This document shows positions 1 to 11,918 of a stretch of DNA of 64,000 bases, piece by piece. Below the pieces are notes generated by a model, which saw nothing but the letters and a program-made list of their open reading frames with translations, ran no database searches and was not told the DNA's origin. The translations under genes and the position numbers were made by a program. Within the stretch, counting starts at the first letter, position 1. Each line of letters starts with the position of its first letter. The stretch lies in assembly GCA_004794785.1 (NCBI GenBank), contig SJOL01004338.1, forward strand, positions 1,767,871-1,831,870, given 5' to 3'. This DNA is from Opisthorchis felineus (taxonomy: Eukaryota > Platyhelminthes > Trematoda > Opisthorchiida > Opisthorchiidae).

Positions 1-44
1 ACAGATATATATATATATATAAATATGTATATATATATATATGT

Positions 45-75
<31 letters not shown>

Positions 76-76
76 C
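1..76. repeat. (TA)n microsatellite
   Basis: Alternating TA with rare G, C or A interruptions fills the left edge of the window and probably continues beyond it. It lies about 35 bases upstream of the possible exon at 113 and has no coding content. Confidence 0.95.
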
Positions 77-112
77 TACGAATGAGTACTCAACTTTATT
101 TTGTTTGGTCAG

Positions 113-334
113 ATCAGCTTGCACGGCAAACTGGTTCCGAACAGCGATCAGTTACTGGATTATGATGCTAGGAGAGTTATCATTGTCACCTGTTCATACG
201 AAGAGATACGGATGTTTCTGCACGCTAAAGCAAGAGGTGGATTCTGTTCAGCCAGTTCAACCTATGAAACTGGAAATCTGCTACAAATGTGGGAGCCCGA
301 GATAGCTCAGATCTCGAGACAACTTAGTGGCTAA
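113..334 (+). CDS. Possible terminal exon, unknown protein
   Basis: A frame of 73 codons plus TAA follows a good acceptor (pyrimidine-rich tract ending TTTGGTCAG at 112, phase 0). The peptide starts ISLHGKLVPNSDQLLDYDAR, includes a hydrophobic RRVIIVTCSY stretch and ends ISRQLSG. It has mixed polar and hydrophobic composition and no low complexity, which is more protein-like than most frames here, but I recognise no domain. If real it is a 3'-terminal exon whose upstream exons lie left of the window. Frames of this length arise by chance in this DNA, so the splice acceptor is the main support. Confidence 0.28.
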   Translation: MSLHGKLVPNSDQLLDYDARRVIIVTCSYEEIRMFLHAKARGGFCSASSTYETGNLLQMWEPEIAQISRQLSG

Positions 335-954
335 GACACGAAGCTTCTGCTTGACTGCTCCTGTCTGGACTTGGGCACATGGCAGTACATCAACCCGCAT
401 GCTTCCTTCGAGTTGTACGGCATCTATGAACTGAAAGGGTGCCACGTTTGATCGACCATTCTTATTTCCCCGGTGTGGCTGCAACAGAGGTTTTTTATAC
501 TTTTTCCGCCCATTTTTCACCTTTGCTGAGTGTACGTCAATCCTTCAAGCACATTCATAATTATTTCAGGTTTTGTTTCTGATGTCATGCATCTACAAAA
601 TCATTCCAGTCCGTTTATGACTGGTCGATTTGCGGCGGACGACACGATCTTACAATTGTGTGGCGTGGTGTAGTGCGTCCGTTATCCACAAGTTTGCCTG
701 AGCTTTGTGACATTAGATGGTCACGTCAATCAATTCAAATGCAATTAATCCAATCACACATTGCCTGCGCCAGAAGCATGCTTATGCACTTTTACAGACA
801 TGCGCCATCGACCATTTAATCACTTATGCGTGACCGAAATCAATATCACAGGCTATCGCATGGCACAGGCAGCTGGCTAGGGTTAGATGCACGCAAGCCT
901 ACGCATTCGGAAATTCAAGGAGCAAGGAACAAGGCCACAGTTTTAATTGAGAAT
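335..954. other. Non-coding, nothing recognised
   Basis: Only short antisense frames are present. There are no splice-bounded frames and no repeat that I could match elsewhere in the window. Confidence 0.6.
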
Positions 955-960
955 TTCAAT

Positions 961-1110
961 TGAGTTTTAATTGGCACAACCACCAACCCATCGCTACGCA
1001 CCATTACGCGCCCTAACAACACACTGATGATGTCACCTCGATTGGTGAGGAAACGTTTGCAATCAATTGCCAATCAATCAAATTGCCCAGCTCAGCGAAC
1101 AAACCAACGA
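961..1110 (+). repeat. PLE-type terminal repeat with hammerhead-like core, copy 1
   Basis: This stretch shares long blocks with 41500-41600 (ACAACCACCAACCCATCGC, then GATGATGTCACC, then GAAACGTTTGCAATCAA) and, in reverse complement, with 24061-24171. It holds the hammerhead core CTGATGA (1024-1030). An extra T follows, then stem II GTCACC/GGTGAG with loop TCGATT, then GAAAC (1050-1054) and palindromic ACGT. Stem II has one G-G mismatch at its base and stem I is only about 2 bp. The layout CTGATGA, short stem II, GAAACGT is that of the hammerhead ribozymes in terminal repeats of Penelope-like retroelements. Assignment to a PLE rests on this motif; no RT or endonuclease is joined to this copy. 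Confidence 0.55.
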
Positions 1111-1490
1111 CCAGATTTCTTCCTGTAATCTATGTTGAAAATCTATGTTGAAAATCCGAGGAGCACTGTACAGCCGAAAAGCCTTTATTAGGAATCATCA
1201 ACAATTCGCATTTCACGAAACTCTAGAAAGTTGCGAACACACGATCCCTGGTTAGCATTCTGAACACTTAACCGTTCGGCCACAAGCGCCTGATCAGCAA
1301 TGTGATTAACTCTCAAGCAGACAAGATATAGCACCATTCATTCTTCACTCACGGAAACCGCATCATGGTCACTTATTGACTGGCTTCTCAAGCGACGACT
1401 TCTCAGGCCTCTCAAGGCTTCTCAAGTTTCACTGGTCTTGTGAAATTATTCCTCCCCTGAGCTACTCATAGACTGATGGGGTTTTGTGAG

Positions 1491-1740
1491 ATGCGCACCG
1501 CTAATTATTCCCAATAAGGATGAAACAGCTGTACGTGTGCTTCCCGGCCTTTCAGCACAGATTGGCTTCACTTACAATATGAAATCTCAACGGAAAATTC
1601 CTGAATCTCCTCATATTACTGGGAGTGTCAGGTGCTAAGGTATTGGGATAAACATTCGTTTGCAGATTGGTTTGTTGGTGACGGCAGAGTTGAAGTTCAC
1701 CTGAATCTCTTGTTTACGACAGTCCGTAACTGAAAACGCT
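1491..1740 (+). repeat. Dispersed repeat family A with decayed hammerhead fold
   Basis: The block TTTCAGCACAGATTGGCTTC followed by ACTTACA, GAAATCTC and CCTCATA recurs at 60437-60495 and in both arms of the inverted repeat at 17979-18120. Just 5' of it (1494-1540) the DNA can fold as a hammerhead: stem I GCGCACCG with CGTGTGC (one bulged C), core CTAATTA instead of CTGATGA, stem II TCC/GGA, then GAA, palindromic ACAGCTGT and a GTA cleavage triplet. The mutated core predicts an inactive copy. The 3' part (about 1660-1740, TTTGCAGATTGG ... CACCTGAATCTC) resembles 19360-19440 and 36118-36220, so the element may be longer than 200 bp. The family name is unknown to me. Confidence 0.5.
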
Positions 1741-3361
1741 GCACAGAGGTCACTTTTTGCTTCCGCAGTGCGTTTAAATACCACTCATAGGGTTTACGAA
1801 AACTCTGAAAAACCCACTACAGGTTTTGCCCGCCTTGGGGCTCATCATATGGGACTATTCCTTCAGTCCCCAAAATCCCTATTTCGTACGTGAACACCAT
1901 ATTTTACGAGAGAGAGAGAGAGAGAGAGAGAGATGAAGTTGAAATTCAACTGAATTTCTCGTTGATGATATTTTTCAGCTCAGTGTGCAATTCATTGCAA
2001 TATACGTATAATTTATTATTCGATTCGGGCATAAGGTTGACTTAAATTGGGGAACTAAGACTACAAGATGAGGTACAAAAAAGGTGGGAGGAGGTAGTGT
2101 GATGTCTAGAGTTTTCATCGACCTTATGAGTAGTACTGGAGGGTGCTAAGGTGTATTTTCTATGCAAAATATTCAGCGTGCAAGTCCACCATATCACCAT
2201 CTGTCCCTTTTAAAGCTCAATAAGACAGGCAAAAAGTCTTTAAGTATATCGTAGAAAATCCTTATGAGATCATCCCGATTTTCTCATTTCGGTTCCCACA
2301 CGAGTCAGGCACTAAATAGTCGGAGTAAAGGTGACGGCACCGGCATGCTGATTAATAACAGGCACAAAACCAGATGGAAGATAGATTTCCTACAGTTTTA
2401 TAGTACTTCCTTCACGCAAAACCTTCTATGTATCAAAGACCGTTCTGATACGGTTGTACTGTTCTGTTCCCCTCTTATGCCAGCTTGATTTTGAACTGTT
2501 CAGACTGACACAGGCTGACGAAAACTAAAATCTAAATTAAACTACAACTAATAAGCCATTTTATGTTCTACTCTCGTGTGCTTCCTTTCATTTTGTACTG
2601 CTCACTTGTCACAATCCCTGGCCTACCTGAGAACGACTTCAGCATTTCAGCACATTTCATTGACAGGTCTTAGCTCGATTTCCACGTTCACATATTGCCT
2701 CTTGAATATGTTCTTCTTCGCATTCCCGTAACCATACTCAATAAGACTAAATGACCTTTCTGATCTTCTCCAGTCAGACCTCTCATCATCAACATCTTGC
2801 AGTCAGCCCAGGAATTAGTTCAAACATATACACGTCCCTGTATAAAAATTCAGTCATCCCCTTTTTAGCACAACATCTCATCAACCGTGAGAGTGATAAG
2901 ACCCATTCCAGAAAGCCTTTGTTAATGACAGATCTATTGTGTGCTCCTTATGGCAGGTATTTTCATAATGATTACTCGATGAGACGTCATCAATGGGTTG
3001 TTGATGAACGCAATGATGATATCCCCATGACTGATGGTTGGAGCATTTTTAGGAAAGCTCCATCTATTCTCAGTACTTCCTAAGGGGGGCCTAATATGGA
3101 TTTCGCACCCCCCCCCCACATGCACTCCGCACTCCTCCCCTCAATAATATCGAAGTTTTAATTATTTTATTCGCAACTTCGAAATGTTTATAGTAAAAAA
3201 ATCCGAAACACTCAAGAAAAAGAGATGTCTTCTGTAAGAATTTCGCAGACTATACATGTCTGATGTTACCTGAGCGGTACCGGTAGACAGAGTACTCGTT
3301 TGTTGTGAACCCAATCTGAAATCGTGAATAGTTCAACTGAAGACAAATACCGCAAACTTAC
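1741..3361. other. Non-coding; GA microsatellite, poly-C and repeat fragments
   Basis: The stretch contains a (GA)n run at 1908-1933. Fragments at about 1935-2000 and 2120-2170 (CAACTGAATTTCTCG; CTTATGAGTAGTACTGG) resemble the 3' part of the repeats at 19.4 and 36.1 kb. A run of ten C lies near 3109-3118. The 110-codon frame at 2751-3083 has neither splice signals nor protein-like composition. Confidence 0.55.
1908..1933. repeat. (GA)n microsatellite
   Basis: Thirteen uninterrupted GA units. Confidence 0.95.
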
Positions 3362-3604
3362 CTTCACTTGAGGTCCGGAACAGCGAACACTGGCCGCACC
3401 GAGGACACTGGTATAAACTGAACAATTCTTCTATGGTAGCAGCACTGCTGATATTCTCGTCGCGAACTGCAGCCAACATATGCTGTTGATCATCACTCAC
3501 GGAGGTGCTAGCTGCAGAAAGGCGTTGGGTATTGATCGATAGAAGGCATTTCAGCTCGCAGCAAGAGTTCCACCTTTGTAAGCATGCCTGGTGCAAGGGA
3601 CCTC
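3362..3604 (-). CDS. Internal exon, RING-finger-like fragment
   Basis: On the minus strand a clean acceptor (pyrimidine tract ATTTACCCATTTTCCAG, ending at 3605) opens a 243-base frame that closes at a consensus donor GAAG|GTAAGT (exon end 3362). Both ends are phase 1, so the exon is symmetrical, typical of a spliced domain exon. The peptide starts GPLHQACLQRWN, continues through a Ser/Thr-rich linker and ends near LYQCPRCGQCSLF. The H-x2-C-L-x2-W block followed by C-P-x-C is what the second half of a RING or RING-H2 domain looks like. The spacing between the two blocks (about 57 residues) is longer than usual, and the first zinc ligands would have to come from an upstream exon not found here. 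The exon call is fairly firm; the RING label is an inference, with a chance cysteine-rich peptide as the alternative. Confidence 0.5.
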
Positions 3605-4547
3605 CTGGAAAATGGGTAAATGAATAGCATAGATAGAATAGGTAGGTGGTAGTATCATTTACTGAGTAGTATCGACTAAAGTATAGCTACCACCATATCT
3701 GAGCCGTAAAATGTATGGACTCACAAATGGAGGCGTGTCTACAACTTTGTCTACACACTTTCAACCGAATTGGCTGCTTCCACGATACAAACAGCATATG
3801 CAAAATGGGCAAATCCATAGCGAACGAATGCAGTTTGTCTATTGGTTTGCTGAGCGCGACAATGCGTGGGGCCGATTCTTTCAAAGCTCAGTTACCTTCG
3901 CGTGTTGGTGGTTTCCCTGCTATGGATCTTGTCCAGACAACCGACCAGGGCTGTCGATTCCGTCCCGTTGTCAGGCCCGTGCCGCCGTACCACCTGTTGC
4001 CACCCTGAACAGTACAAAACGGTGCAGAAGTTGCCTTCGTCTGCCTACTGGGTTTGCACTGCTTATCTGGTCTCATTGGCTGGAAGGCGAGTAGCGCTTA
4101 CTGATTGGCTGACTAACCAGCGAATTTCCACATTGTGATCCGCATGTGTGAAATTCGTTACATACCTTGGATAGCCAACCGCTCGAACAGACTAAGACTC
4201 GAAAAATGCTCACAGCGGACGAGTGACGTTACCCCAACTAAGGCTGTACATACTTTAGGTCTCCTCGTTTGACATAGAAACAAATTTATTTTGCTCCTGA
4301 GTCATTCTAAAGGTCACATCGAGATGCCCTTTGTTTACCAGCGAGTCATCTGATAAATGACGCCGGGACACGTTTTGAAGTCAACTTAGCTTGAAAAATT
4401 TGTGGTGACAACCGCTGATTAACTGAAAACAATAACCACCCTGAAACTTCTGGGCATTCTGGTCACTAATGGGGACCGAGATACCACTTAAATTCATGCT
4501 CATGTTTTGTTACTTCTCGGAATTCTCAAGACAGTGCATAGGTTTGG
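3605..4547. other. Non-coding, overlapping chance frames
   Basis: Four overlapping frames on both strands (3687-4138) sit in a locally GC-richer stretch. None has matching splice phases with the exon at 3362-3604, and none resembles a known domain. Confidence 0.45.
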
Positions 4548-4885
4548 ATGATAAAATTCACTTTTCAAGGGCCAAACAAACTAGGGACGTCACCAGTGTT
4601 TGCAAGCCTGACCAGTCGTGCTGGACGGTCGATTTCAAAATCAGGATACCCTTTCGGCTCTACCACGAACAGCAATTATCAGAATCCATATTTCGGTGCG
4701 CAAACGAAGTGTCCGTACGGTCGAAGTAACGAGACATCATTTCTCTGTCTCCTTCTCGCATATTTGATTGTCACGCTGTTATGCACAGAAATAAATACAA
4801 ACCAATTCAAAAAACATGTGCGGCGTGACCTAAACAGAATCAGAGAGAATGTGGATGGGTTGAGGACAGGAATCGCGGACGTACG
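4548..4885 (+). CDS. Candidate exon: single-pass membrane protein with coiled coil
   Basis: The frame runs from ATG 4548, or from an acceptor CTTTTCAAG| ending at 4569, to a donor TACG|GTGAAA (exon end 4885, phase 2). About 70 polar, Ser/Gly/Asn/Tyr-rich residues come first. A hydrophobic span follows (FLCLLLAYLIVTLLCTEI), then a charged heptad-like segment (NQFKKHVRRDLNRIRENVDG). This order, soluble N-terminus then one helix then coiled coil, fits a type II membrane protein with a coiled-coil stalk. I do not recognise the family; SUN-type or cell-surface stalk proteins share the architecture but nothing specific supports either. A divergent SINE pair starts 136 bases downstream, as expected if that is intron. 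Confidence 0.42.
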
Positions 4886-5020
4886 GTGAAAATTCAGAGA
4901 CAATTGTGCAAAAGCTCAGTTCGAAGTGAAATTAGAGGACATCGGTTTAAGCACGCAATATGCTGAGCGGGTGCCTCGAGCGATAATTGTTAAACACCTG
5001 AATTTGGATTCACATCACTC

Positions 5021-5165
5021 TTGTTCGAACAGTTCTATTTATGTCCTGGTAAAACTGTTCTGGTGAACCCATACCACAAAGTGGAAGCCTATCCTTGGCC
5101 TTGCTGGGGACTGAACCCAGAAAACTTCAGGTGCGAGGCGAGCGTGAATATTTTCGCATGTTCCG
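5021..5165 (-). repeat. tRNA-derived SINE, minus copy of a divergent pair
   Basis: Read on the minus strand this copy contains ACGCTCGCCTCGCA, a box-B-like GGGTTCAGTCCCC, GCAAGGCCAAGGATA, then a tail unit ending GGGTTCACCAGAACAGT...AGAACTGTTCGAACAAG. The same order is in the clearer copy at 46353-46541. Box B is good and box A is decayed, so it is probably transcriptionally dead. Its 5' end is about 24 bases from the 5' end of the plus copy at 5189, making an imperfect inverted repeat. Confidence 0.6.
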
Positions 5166-5188
5166 ATATGACAATTCAAGTGAATCCA

Positions 5189-5372
5189 GCGTGCGCTGAA
5201 GGAGAAGTAACATGCTTGGCTCGCTTGTCAGATATGTGAGTCCACGAACTGCCAAGGATATTCACTGCTGATGCGCATTAATGAGAGCATTATTGAGGCC
5301 AATGCTTCCTCTGTTCGGCATTGGCTCACCAGAACTACTGTACCAGGACAAGAGGACGACTGCTCAAACGAG
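5189..5372 (+). repeat. tRNA-derived SINE, plus copy of a divergent pair
   Basis: The copy aligns through its length with 46353-46541: GCGTGCGCTGAAGGAG, ATGCTTGGCTCGCTTGTCAG, AACTGCCAAGGATATTCACT, CATTGGCTCACCAGAAC, and a terminal CTGCTCAAACGAG. The tRNA head is more diverged than in the 46 kb copy, with box B reduced to GAGTCCACGAACT. Confidence 0.58.
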
Positions 5373-8300
5373 AGTGAAGTGAATGCGAACTCTACACGTC
5401 CGACAACCACCTACAACTAAACAAATTTAAATGCTGTGTTGAACGGGAGTGGAGAATGTTACGAAAAACTTCTCGCACACTATGTAGGCTGTTCAACGGC
5501 CGAATGTGAATAAACGGCCGGGACCAACGTGGAAACTGACTTCTGAGGAGTGAAACAGTTACATGAGGCTTTCATAAATAGTTCATGTACGGTTCTGAGG
5601 AATTGCTAAAGTGCATTGTAATAAAAACTTCTATGCTACAAAAATAATTTCCTCCGATATAGGGCTTCGTCTTGTGGATGGACGCTATAAATGGATGCTG
5701 TGGATCTCTAAAATGCGCACAGAATGCTCATGGGAACAGGTCCGATGTGTATTACGGGAGAAACGAGAGACGACAGTCAATCAATAAAGAGGATATTTTG
5801 ACATTAACATACAAGAGTCTAATCGTGACTCGTCATTGAAGCGACTTCAAGACGCACTAGCTACTCAATGGTGCTGAAACTCTGCATCATGGTGAGTTTC
5901 AAAAGAAATCAATACATAACCCTCCTCTTTTTAGTTAAGCACCGACCTGTTTACAAAGTGGCAGTGTTCACAACATCTGAACTAACCACTTTCGCAGTGA
6001 AACCTATGGGTCTGCTCACAGATGAACATGTGAACATTGTTCATTGCAACCCTATGGGATCAGGAACAAAATGGAGGAGAAGTGGGTTCACCAGTCAAGG
6101 GGACAGTAACACCACAACACTATGAGTGATGCTCACAATTCGCCAGTCTTCATGATATCCGGGTGAAACTAGGTCGAGCTGTTCGAGGCAGAATCCACGT
6201 CTCCATAAAAATGGTCCAAAATACTTACTTGCAGAACACTACTATTACTACACTACCACTTTACTTGACGGTGATCTTCTCCTAGAGAAGAACGAGTCAA
6301 CTTCAAGAATACCTCGAATAGGTGCTGCTCGCGAAGTACGAACTAAAGTGGGACCTTGTATACAAGCAATGCCCCAGAAACTTTCAAACAAGTACAAATT
6401 TACCAGCTTTCTCCTTGCAACGGCAAAGCACTGGAATAGGATATTTGGATCTGGTACTAGCTGATTGTTCACTTAAACTTCCGCAAACTTTCATGAAAAC
6501 CAAGAAAATCAGCTGAAGTGTGGGAACGTAAACGAAAAGTTATCAGGCGCGTTAATTTTCTCTTACATGAAGACAGTCCATCAAATCGCAACTCACCTTA
6601 TAGGTCAGCGCAAACATTAATCTGTATTATGAAACCTCGTGGCCAAAAGTTACCCCGAAATTACCAGGGTTAAATTCGTGGAACTAGTAGTTGAAAGAGA
6701 ACTTACAGCATAAGAATCAACTTGTACCCGAGATGCAGAAGGAAATTAGACTGATTTTGTGACAATGCTACAATCACCCCCTATAGATTATCCTTATATG
6801 AAGACCGCGCCATCAAACAGACCGATTAACACATCCCCCATTTTTCCAGTCTAACAGTCCATAAAGTTCAAAGACAGATAAGGATCGCCCAACCATGAGG
6901 TGGGTGCTCCTCCAGCACTGTGGAGAGCGTAAGTTACCATAAACAGATTGCAGCAACCCGTCTGAAGGCAGCTTTTACGTACGTATGATCATTTTCCTCA
7001 TGCTTTTGCAACTCGGGAGCTTTTATTGTGTGTACGTTGTGTAGGATTGTATTTTCAGGGTGGAAAAATGAGTATCTAGCTGCCTGTCGACTGGGGTTAG
7101 AGGCACGGCTTTAGAGAGTTTGTGGTAGGAAGTGATGCAGTGGGGCAACGCAAGAGTACAATGTGGGAAGTTGCAAGCAGCCGTCCATCGAAGTCGTGCG
7201 TTAGAAAACCACAAAATAACATGGGGATCTGGGTCCCCCAAAGTGTGGTTTCTACCAATTGCCGAAGTGTCTGAGTTCAAACAAATTGATGTCCGTACTT
7301 CGTGCCAACATACAGTCGGTGGTGCACGCCCATCCACGCATAGACCTTAAGAGCGGTCAATGGGTGTTGCCGTTTGGCTCGTCTACTTCGACACTGGCTA
7401 CATCTGAAAATAAGACCGGCTGTAGCTGATTAGCTGAGGTGGTATGGAAGCTGAGTCGTTCTGACCTTCGCATTACACTGCAATAAGTATGTATTAGAAA
7501 GTAGGGTGATTTGGACATTTTGATTGTACATTTGTTTACTATACTGAGTAACATTTATCTATCTCGGCCTTTGCGGTACAGTACGCGTGGAGCGTAAAAG
7601 TGGGGATTGCAGTTTCCGACAGAAAAACCGATTCCTGTTGACAAACTTAACTCACGCGGATGAGAAAAGCGAAGCCGTTGGAACTATTCCAACGCATTTC
7701 GAAGCATAAAATATCTCAAACATGAACACGAAAAGTCCCACCAACAGGACATAACACAATGATGGTTCAAAACACAAATGAAAGTCGAATGAGTTGTTAG
7801 AACTACAGTGGAATTCTTAAACAGAAAAGTGAGTTTAGGCCACTTTCTGTTGGGTGCAACGCTTGAGCATTATTATTTAAGCTGCTGACGTGATACTTGT
7901 GGGAAAAAGTTATTTTGCAATGATCTAAATTGATGTGTAAGCTCAGTGCGGGGACCCAGAATGATCACGCGTTAATTCTGATATAATACTCATTTATTTT
8001 TGGTAAAATACGTAAGTTGACCATCAGGGATACAGGAAAGCATGGAATGAAGCAAGGAGAATGCCGTAAGGATATCCGTTCCCTTCATTTGCAGACCAAC
8101 CCGGCCACATATCACCCCTGACTGTATATGCAAGCAAATACTTACACCCGCTGCTTCAAAAGTGGTTTTATTGCATATCTTAGACAGTGCTGTCCGCACC
8201 GTTCTGACCTTCGAGATGGCGTCCTTGGTTTGCTTCACCCCACTGGTTCACATGTTAGTTTTGGTCATTCGAATGTGAACCGATGTCACCTAGCCACTAT

Positions 8301-8860
8301 CGGTGTCCATAATTCGGAGTTCTGCCTTCTAATGTGTAGTACAGACCAGGGCTGACAATATTTCCAGGCGAGACAATGGTTGCTCTTGCTTAAAGTGCTC
8401 GGATCATTTCGCACGGTTTGACAATGAGAACGCGTGCGGACGCCTGTTGGGCCCTGGTAAGGTTGTCTTACGCGGTTGGATTATCAGCCGATCATAACCT
8501 CGGGATTATCTAGCTCACTTTGATTAGGCACATCAAAGACTCTTTTGATGTATTGGTTTCTCCCACCAGAATAAGAGATCAAACCAGAGAGGTGAGAGGG
8601 TTGTCTTGTTATAAAAAATAACATGACAGATAGTAAGTTGCACGTGCGTTATGCACTTTTTATAACTCAAGCGCAAAGTCCCACACCGATGGTATGTTGA
8701 AATTAAGGCTGGGAGAGCATGTTTTACAAAGATTAGTTAGGATCGCGAGTTTTAGGTGTTCTTGCATTGGGTCTAGCCCAATCTAAATGAATTTTTTTTG
8801 TTTGGTAGACAGCACAGGAGACAATCCGTCAATCAGTCAGCATGACCATCTTCGATATTT
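5373..8860. other. Non-coding, nothing recognised
   Basis: Frames of 60-104 codons occur on both strands at the density expected by chance. One short frame, ATG 5868 to a good donor CATG|GTGAGT at 5891, could be the first eight codons of a gene but has no other support. Confidence 0.5.
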
Positions 8861-9442
8861 TCAAGCAATTTCCTCATCAATGAGCAGGTATTCATAAACA
8901 ACCAGCGAATCAGCATTAGTTCTAAATTCATAACGTAAAGCTGTTTGCCACGCGGGGGAAAATGGCATTTCATTCTTGTTCGAGGATAAAGTAGGAAGTA
9001 CCTTTCTGGTCCAATTGTATTGAGTCGTGAAAGGCGGATGCAAACAGTAAACAAATCGCTCAATAGGACGCAAGAGTCGATAATCGGAAGTGTAGGTTGT
9101 AACGAAAACACACGAATGGAGATGTGTATAATGAATTTCTCCACCTCGAGTCAGCCCGAAAGGTACGCTTTCCTCTACAGACACTTGCAAGTTGCTCAAT
9201 TTTCTAGTCACAATTTTGACTATCCACTCTGCCGGATTCATGAGCATCGGAAAACGTAGAGTCATATTGCATTCATGCCAAACTTCAAAATTTGTAACAT
9301 GACCCGGGGAAATTACAACCACAAAGTGTGTATCTTGCTGCTGAGCACGCCATTCAGTGTGACGCGAACAGACTAGCGCCACAGCACTCCACTGACCAAC
9401 TGTCGGACAGTCACAGACTAGCAGACTCCACCCATGCATCAC
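8861..9442 (-). CDS. Candidate coding frame, unknown protein
   Basis: A 193-codon minus-strand frame without low complexity. The most protein-like part is 9002-9340, with alternating hydrophobic and polar blocks such as HFVVVISPGHVTNFEVWHEC and YTSDYRLLRPIERFVYCLH. Within it, AAAG|GTACTT at 9002 is a plausible donor and GCTCAGCAG near 9340 a plausible acceptor. Frames this long are expected about once by chance in a 64-kb window, so length is not evidence. No domain recognised. Confidence 0.28.
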   Translation of the reverse strand: MMHGWSLLVCDCPTVGQWSAVALVCSRHTEWRAQQQDTHFVVVISPGHVTNFEVWHECNMTLRFPMLMNPAEWIVKIVTRKLSNLQVSVEESVPFGLTRGGEIHYTHLHSCVFVTTYTSDYRLLRPIERFVYCLHPPFTTQYNWTRKVLPTLSSNKNEMPFSPAWQTALRYEFRTNADSLVVYEYLLIDEEIA

Positions 9443-11918
9443 CGGCTACCGGTTTCATATGTGACAAGCGGACACCTCTTAAACCATACACCCATATACA
9501 CACGTGCACGCACGCAATCCTGTCCACATCGTCTGCGACGTGGTGATGAACGCGCGGATGCAACCACACAAAGAAAAAAGGCCATGTGCGCACACTACGT
9601 GTGACCTTGACCTCACATAAACATTTCAGGTAAAGGCCGTGCCAACATGGGAATTAGGCTAGATGTTTACTTCGTGTGCACTTTTCACAACAGTTCGATG
9701 GGGCATAATAGTAATCTACGCCATTCATTGCATTAGTCTATTAGAATACTGAGTACACTGCGAACGTAATTCTCTGCGAGTTCAAGTTTATCATCGTTAG
9801 AATGAGTAAACAAACAATTTTCCACGAAAAGCGAACTGAGGTGACAAACATGACACAACTAGCGCAACACAAGCTATGGAAGCCCGATAGCTTGCGTCAC
9901 ATGTTCATCCAACTACGATTGAATGCCAATAAACGATCAACTTGAGGACCAATGGCTGAAACCAGGTTATCCGCGGGTAGAATAGAGGATAATCCGTGTA
10001 GAAGTGAACAGGATAGAATTAAGTGACTTATTGATTGCCCAGCTGCGCGCGACGGTTACGACGAAGCACGGCATTGAAAATACACTTCGAAAACTTGTAG
10101 ATAATTACCGTTTGCACATTAGTCATTAGGCGGAGCTGACTACATATGAACAGCTTACCAGTATTTTCGGGACAAACAGTTGTGTAAGAGAACTCCATTT
10201 TTGGCATTCAAGTAGAGCCAATTTCATCTGATTTAACCGTCTGAGTGCCTCCAATCCAAGCACTTGCGCTAAAGTCGTGCGGGTAGAACTCAGTGATGGT
10301 GAACGATGCGAGCTGCAGCATTCTGATATTAATGTTATCTCTAAGACTGAAGAACGCTATGGAAAACCCAACTGGCTACTTCCTGAGAGGGCTACACGTG
10401 AGACAAACTTACCCTGCTCACTTTAACACAACCAAGACCATTCCTGAAAAGGAAATGATCACTAAGTGCGGAGCTCCTCGGCAGAACCTCCTGAAAGAGA
10501 AAACACTACTCTGAGGAGTACACCGTTGATTTTCACATCAACCGCTGTTTATTCTACCCTTTACTGGTTATGTCCTCTCTTTAAGGGAGCCACTGTGGTC
10601 GTAAAAGATCTCCATTACTTTATCCTCTCAGCTGAAAGATAGTGTCCTTCGATGCGAATGACAAAGCCATTTTTCTAACTCACCCAACAGTGGGTGCGGA
10701 ACGTTTAAATTTTTTTATAGGGATCGGCATCAGGTGAAACTCAGTTAAAGTTACGACCGAATCAAGTAGGCAATCAAGTACATCCGACCTATTGTCATTT
10801 CGAAACAAGTTATATGACTGTGTATGAGTATAAGCATCCTCGAAAATTAAACACTGGAACCCGTCGCCGTTCAGCTATAGCACCCTTTCGGTCCTTGCCA
10901 GCAGAAGGTCAATGGGTGTGGGCCAACAGGCTTAAGGTCCACTTCCATTCTACATGCTACTTGTCTGTAAAACTCAGTTATGGTCAGGTTATCATAAACT
11001 GCTTATTTTGTGGCATGTACGACGTGTGCGTTGGATCTGATGGACGGTGTCCTGAAAGCTGTACAAAGGAATACGGTTCAGACGGATATTTTCCTACCTT
11101 ACATGATCATAGCGTTTCTGGGAAACCCAAAGCGACAACTAACAGTTTCCGGCTAACAGCCTGCTAAGCTCAAGACCCTATACGAGTTTAACATTTGCTT
11201 CGAAATAAATACCCTGTCAAGAATCTGGAGGACGAGCTTGGCTCCCCCAACCATCGTGTTTCGTGTTGTGAAAAAATCTGAGGATAGTGTCTTGGACCTT
11301 TGGCTAACGACCGATCGAAGATTAGATAGTCTGGGAATCACTGAAAATCGAATCTATTCCTACCATATTTCTTCCACCCTTCATTTTCTTTGAAAAACCA
11401 CATAGTTCTGCAACCCACTGCCAAGTTTATGTCATCTATCATCCCATACGTAGGGTTAGACGGTTCACTAAGAGAACTTCGGTTCAGAGGTGCCAGGATG
11501 AAAAGAGTATCCTTTTACTTTGCATGGGTATAATAAGGCGTGTCTCACACCGTATCATCGTGCGGCCAAAGCATAGAGCTTAATCCTCCGTAAGCGGTTC
11601 GTACGATCCCAGGATGCCGTTCAGTAAAACTCAGATGCACAGCCAGCTTCTGGTTGCGTATCTTCTGGTTTCACCAGAAGGGTAAGAGAAACTCAATCAT
11701 TCATATGTCAACATGTCATCTACCAGGCTATCCTTGCCTCGCCATCGTATCATGGTCTCACTTGCGAGTAAAGGTCCTTTGCAGCATAAAAATTCCCCTT
11801 TCTCTAGTCACCCATAGTCTCCTATGGAGATCGGACTGGGTTTTGGAAAGACGAAGAGAGAAATAGTCATGAAAACAACAAAAATGTGGAGCACAAAGAA
11901 CTGGGGAAAAGTACATAC
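9443..11918. other. Non-coding, nothing recognised
   Basis: The 117-codon frame at 10814-11167 and the smaller ones lack splice signals or domain features. A short CA/CAC-rich stretch lies near 9486-9516. Confidence 0.5.

Noticed and set aside
2511..2525. CTGACGAAAAC, hammerhead-like word
   Set aside because: No stem II between the core and GAAAC positions.
10814..11167. 117-codon plus frame with several cysteines
   Set aside because: Cysteines follow no known pattern and no splice sites flank it.
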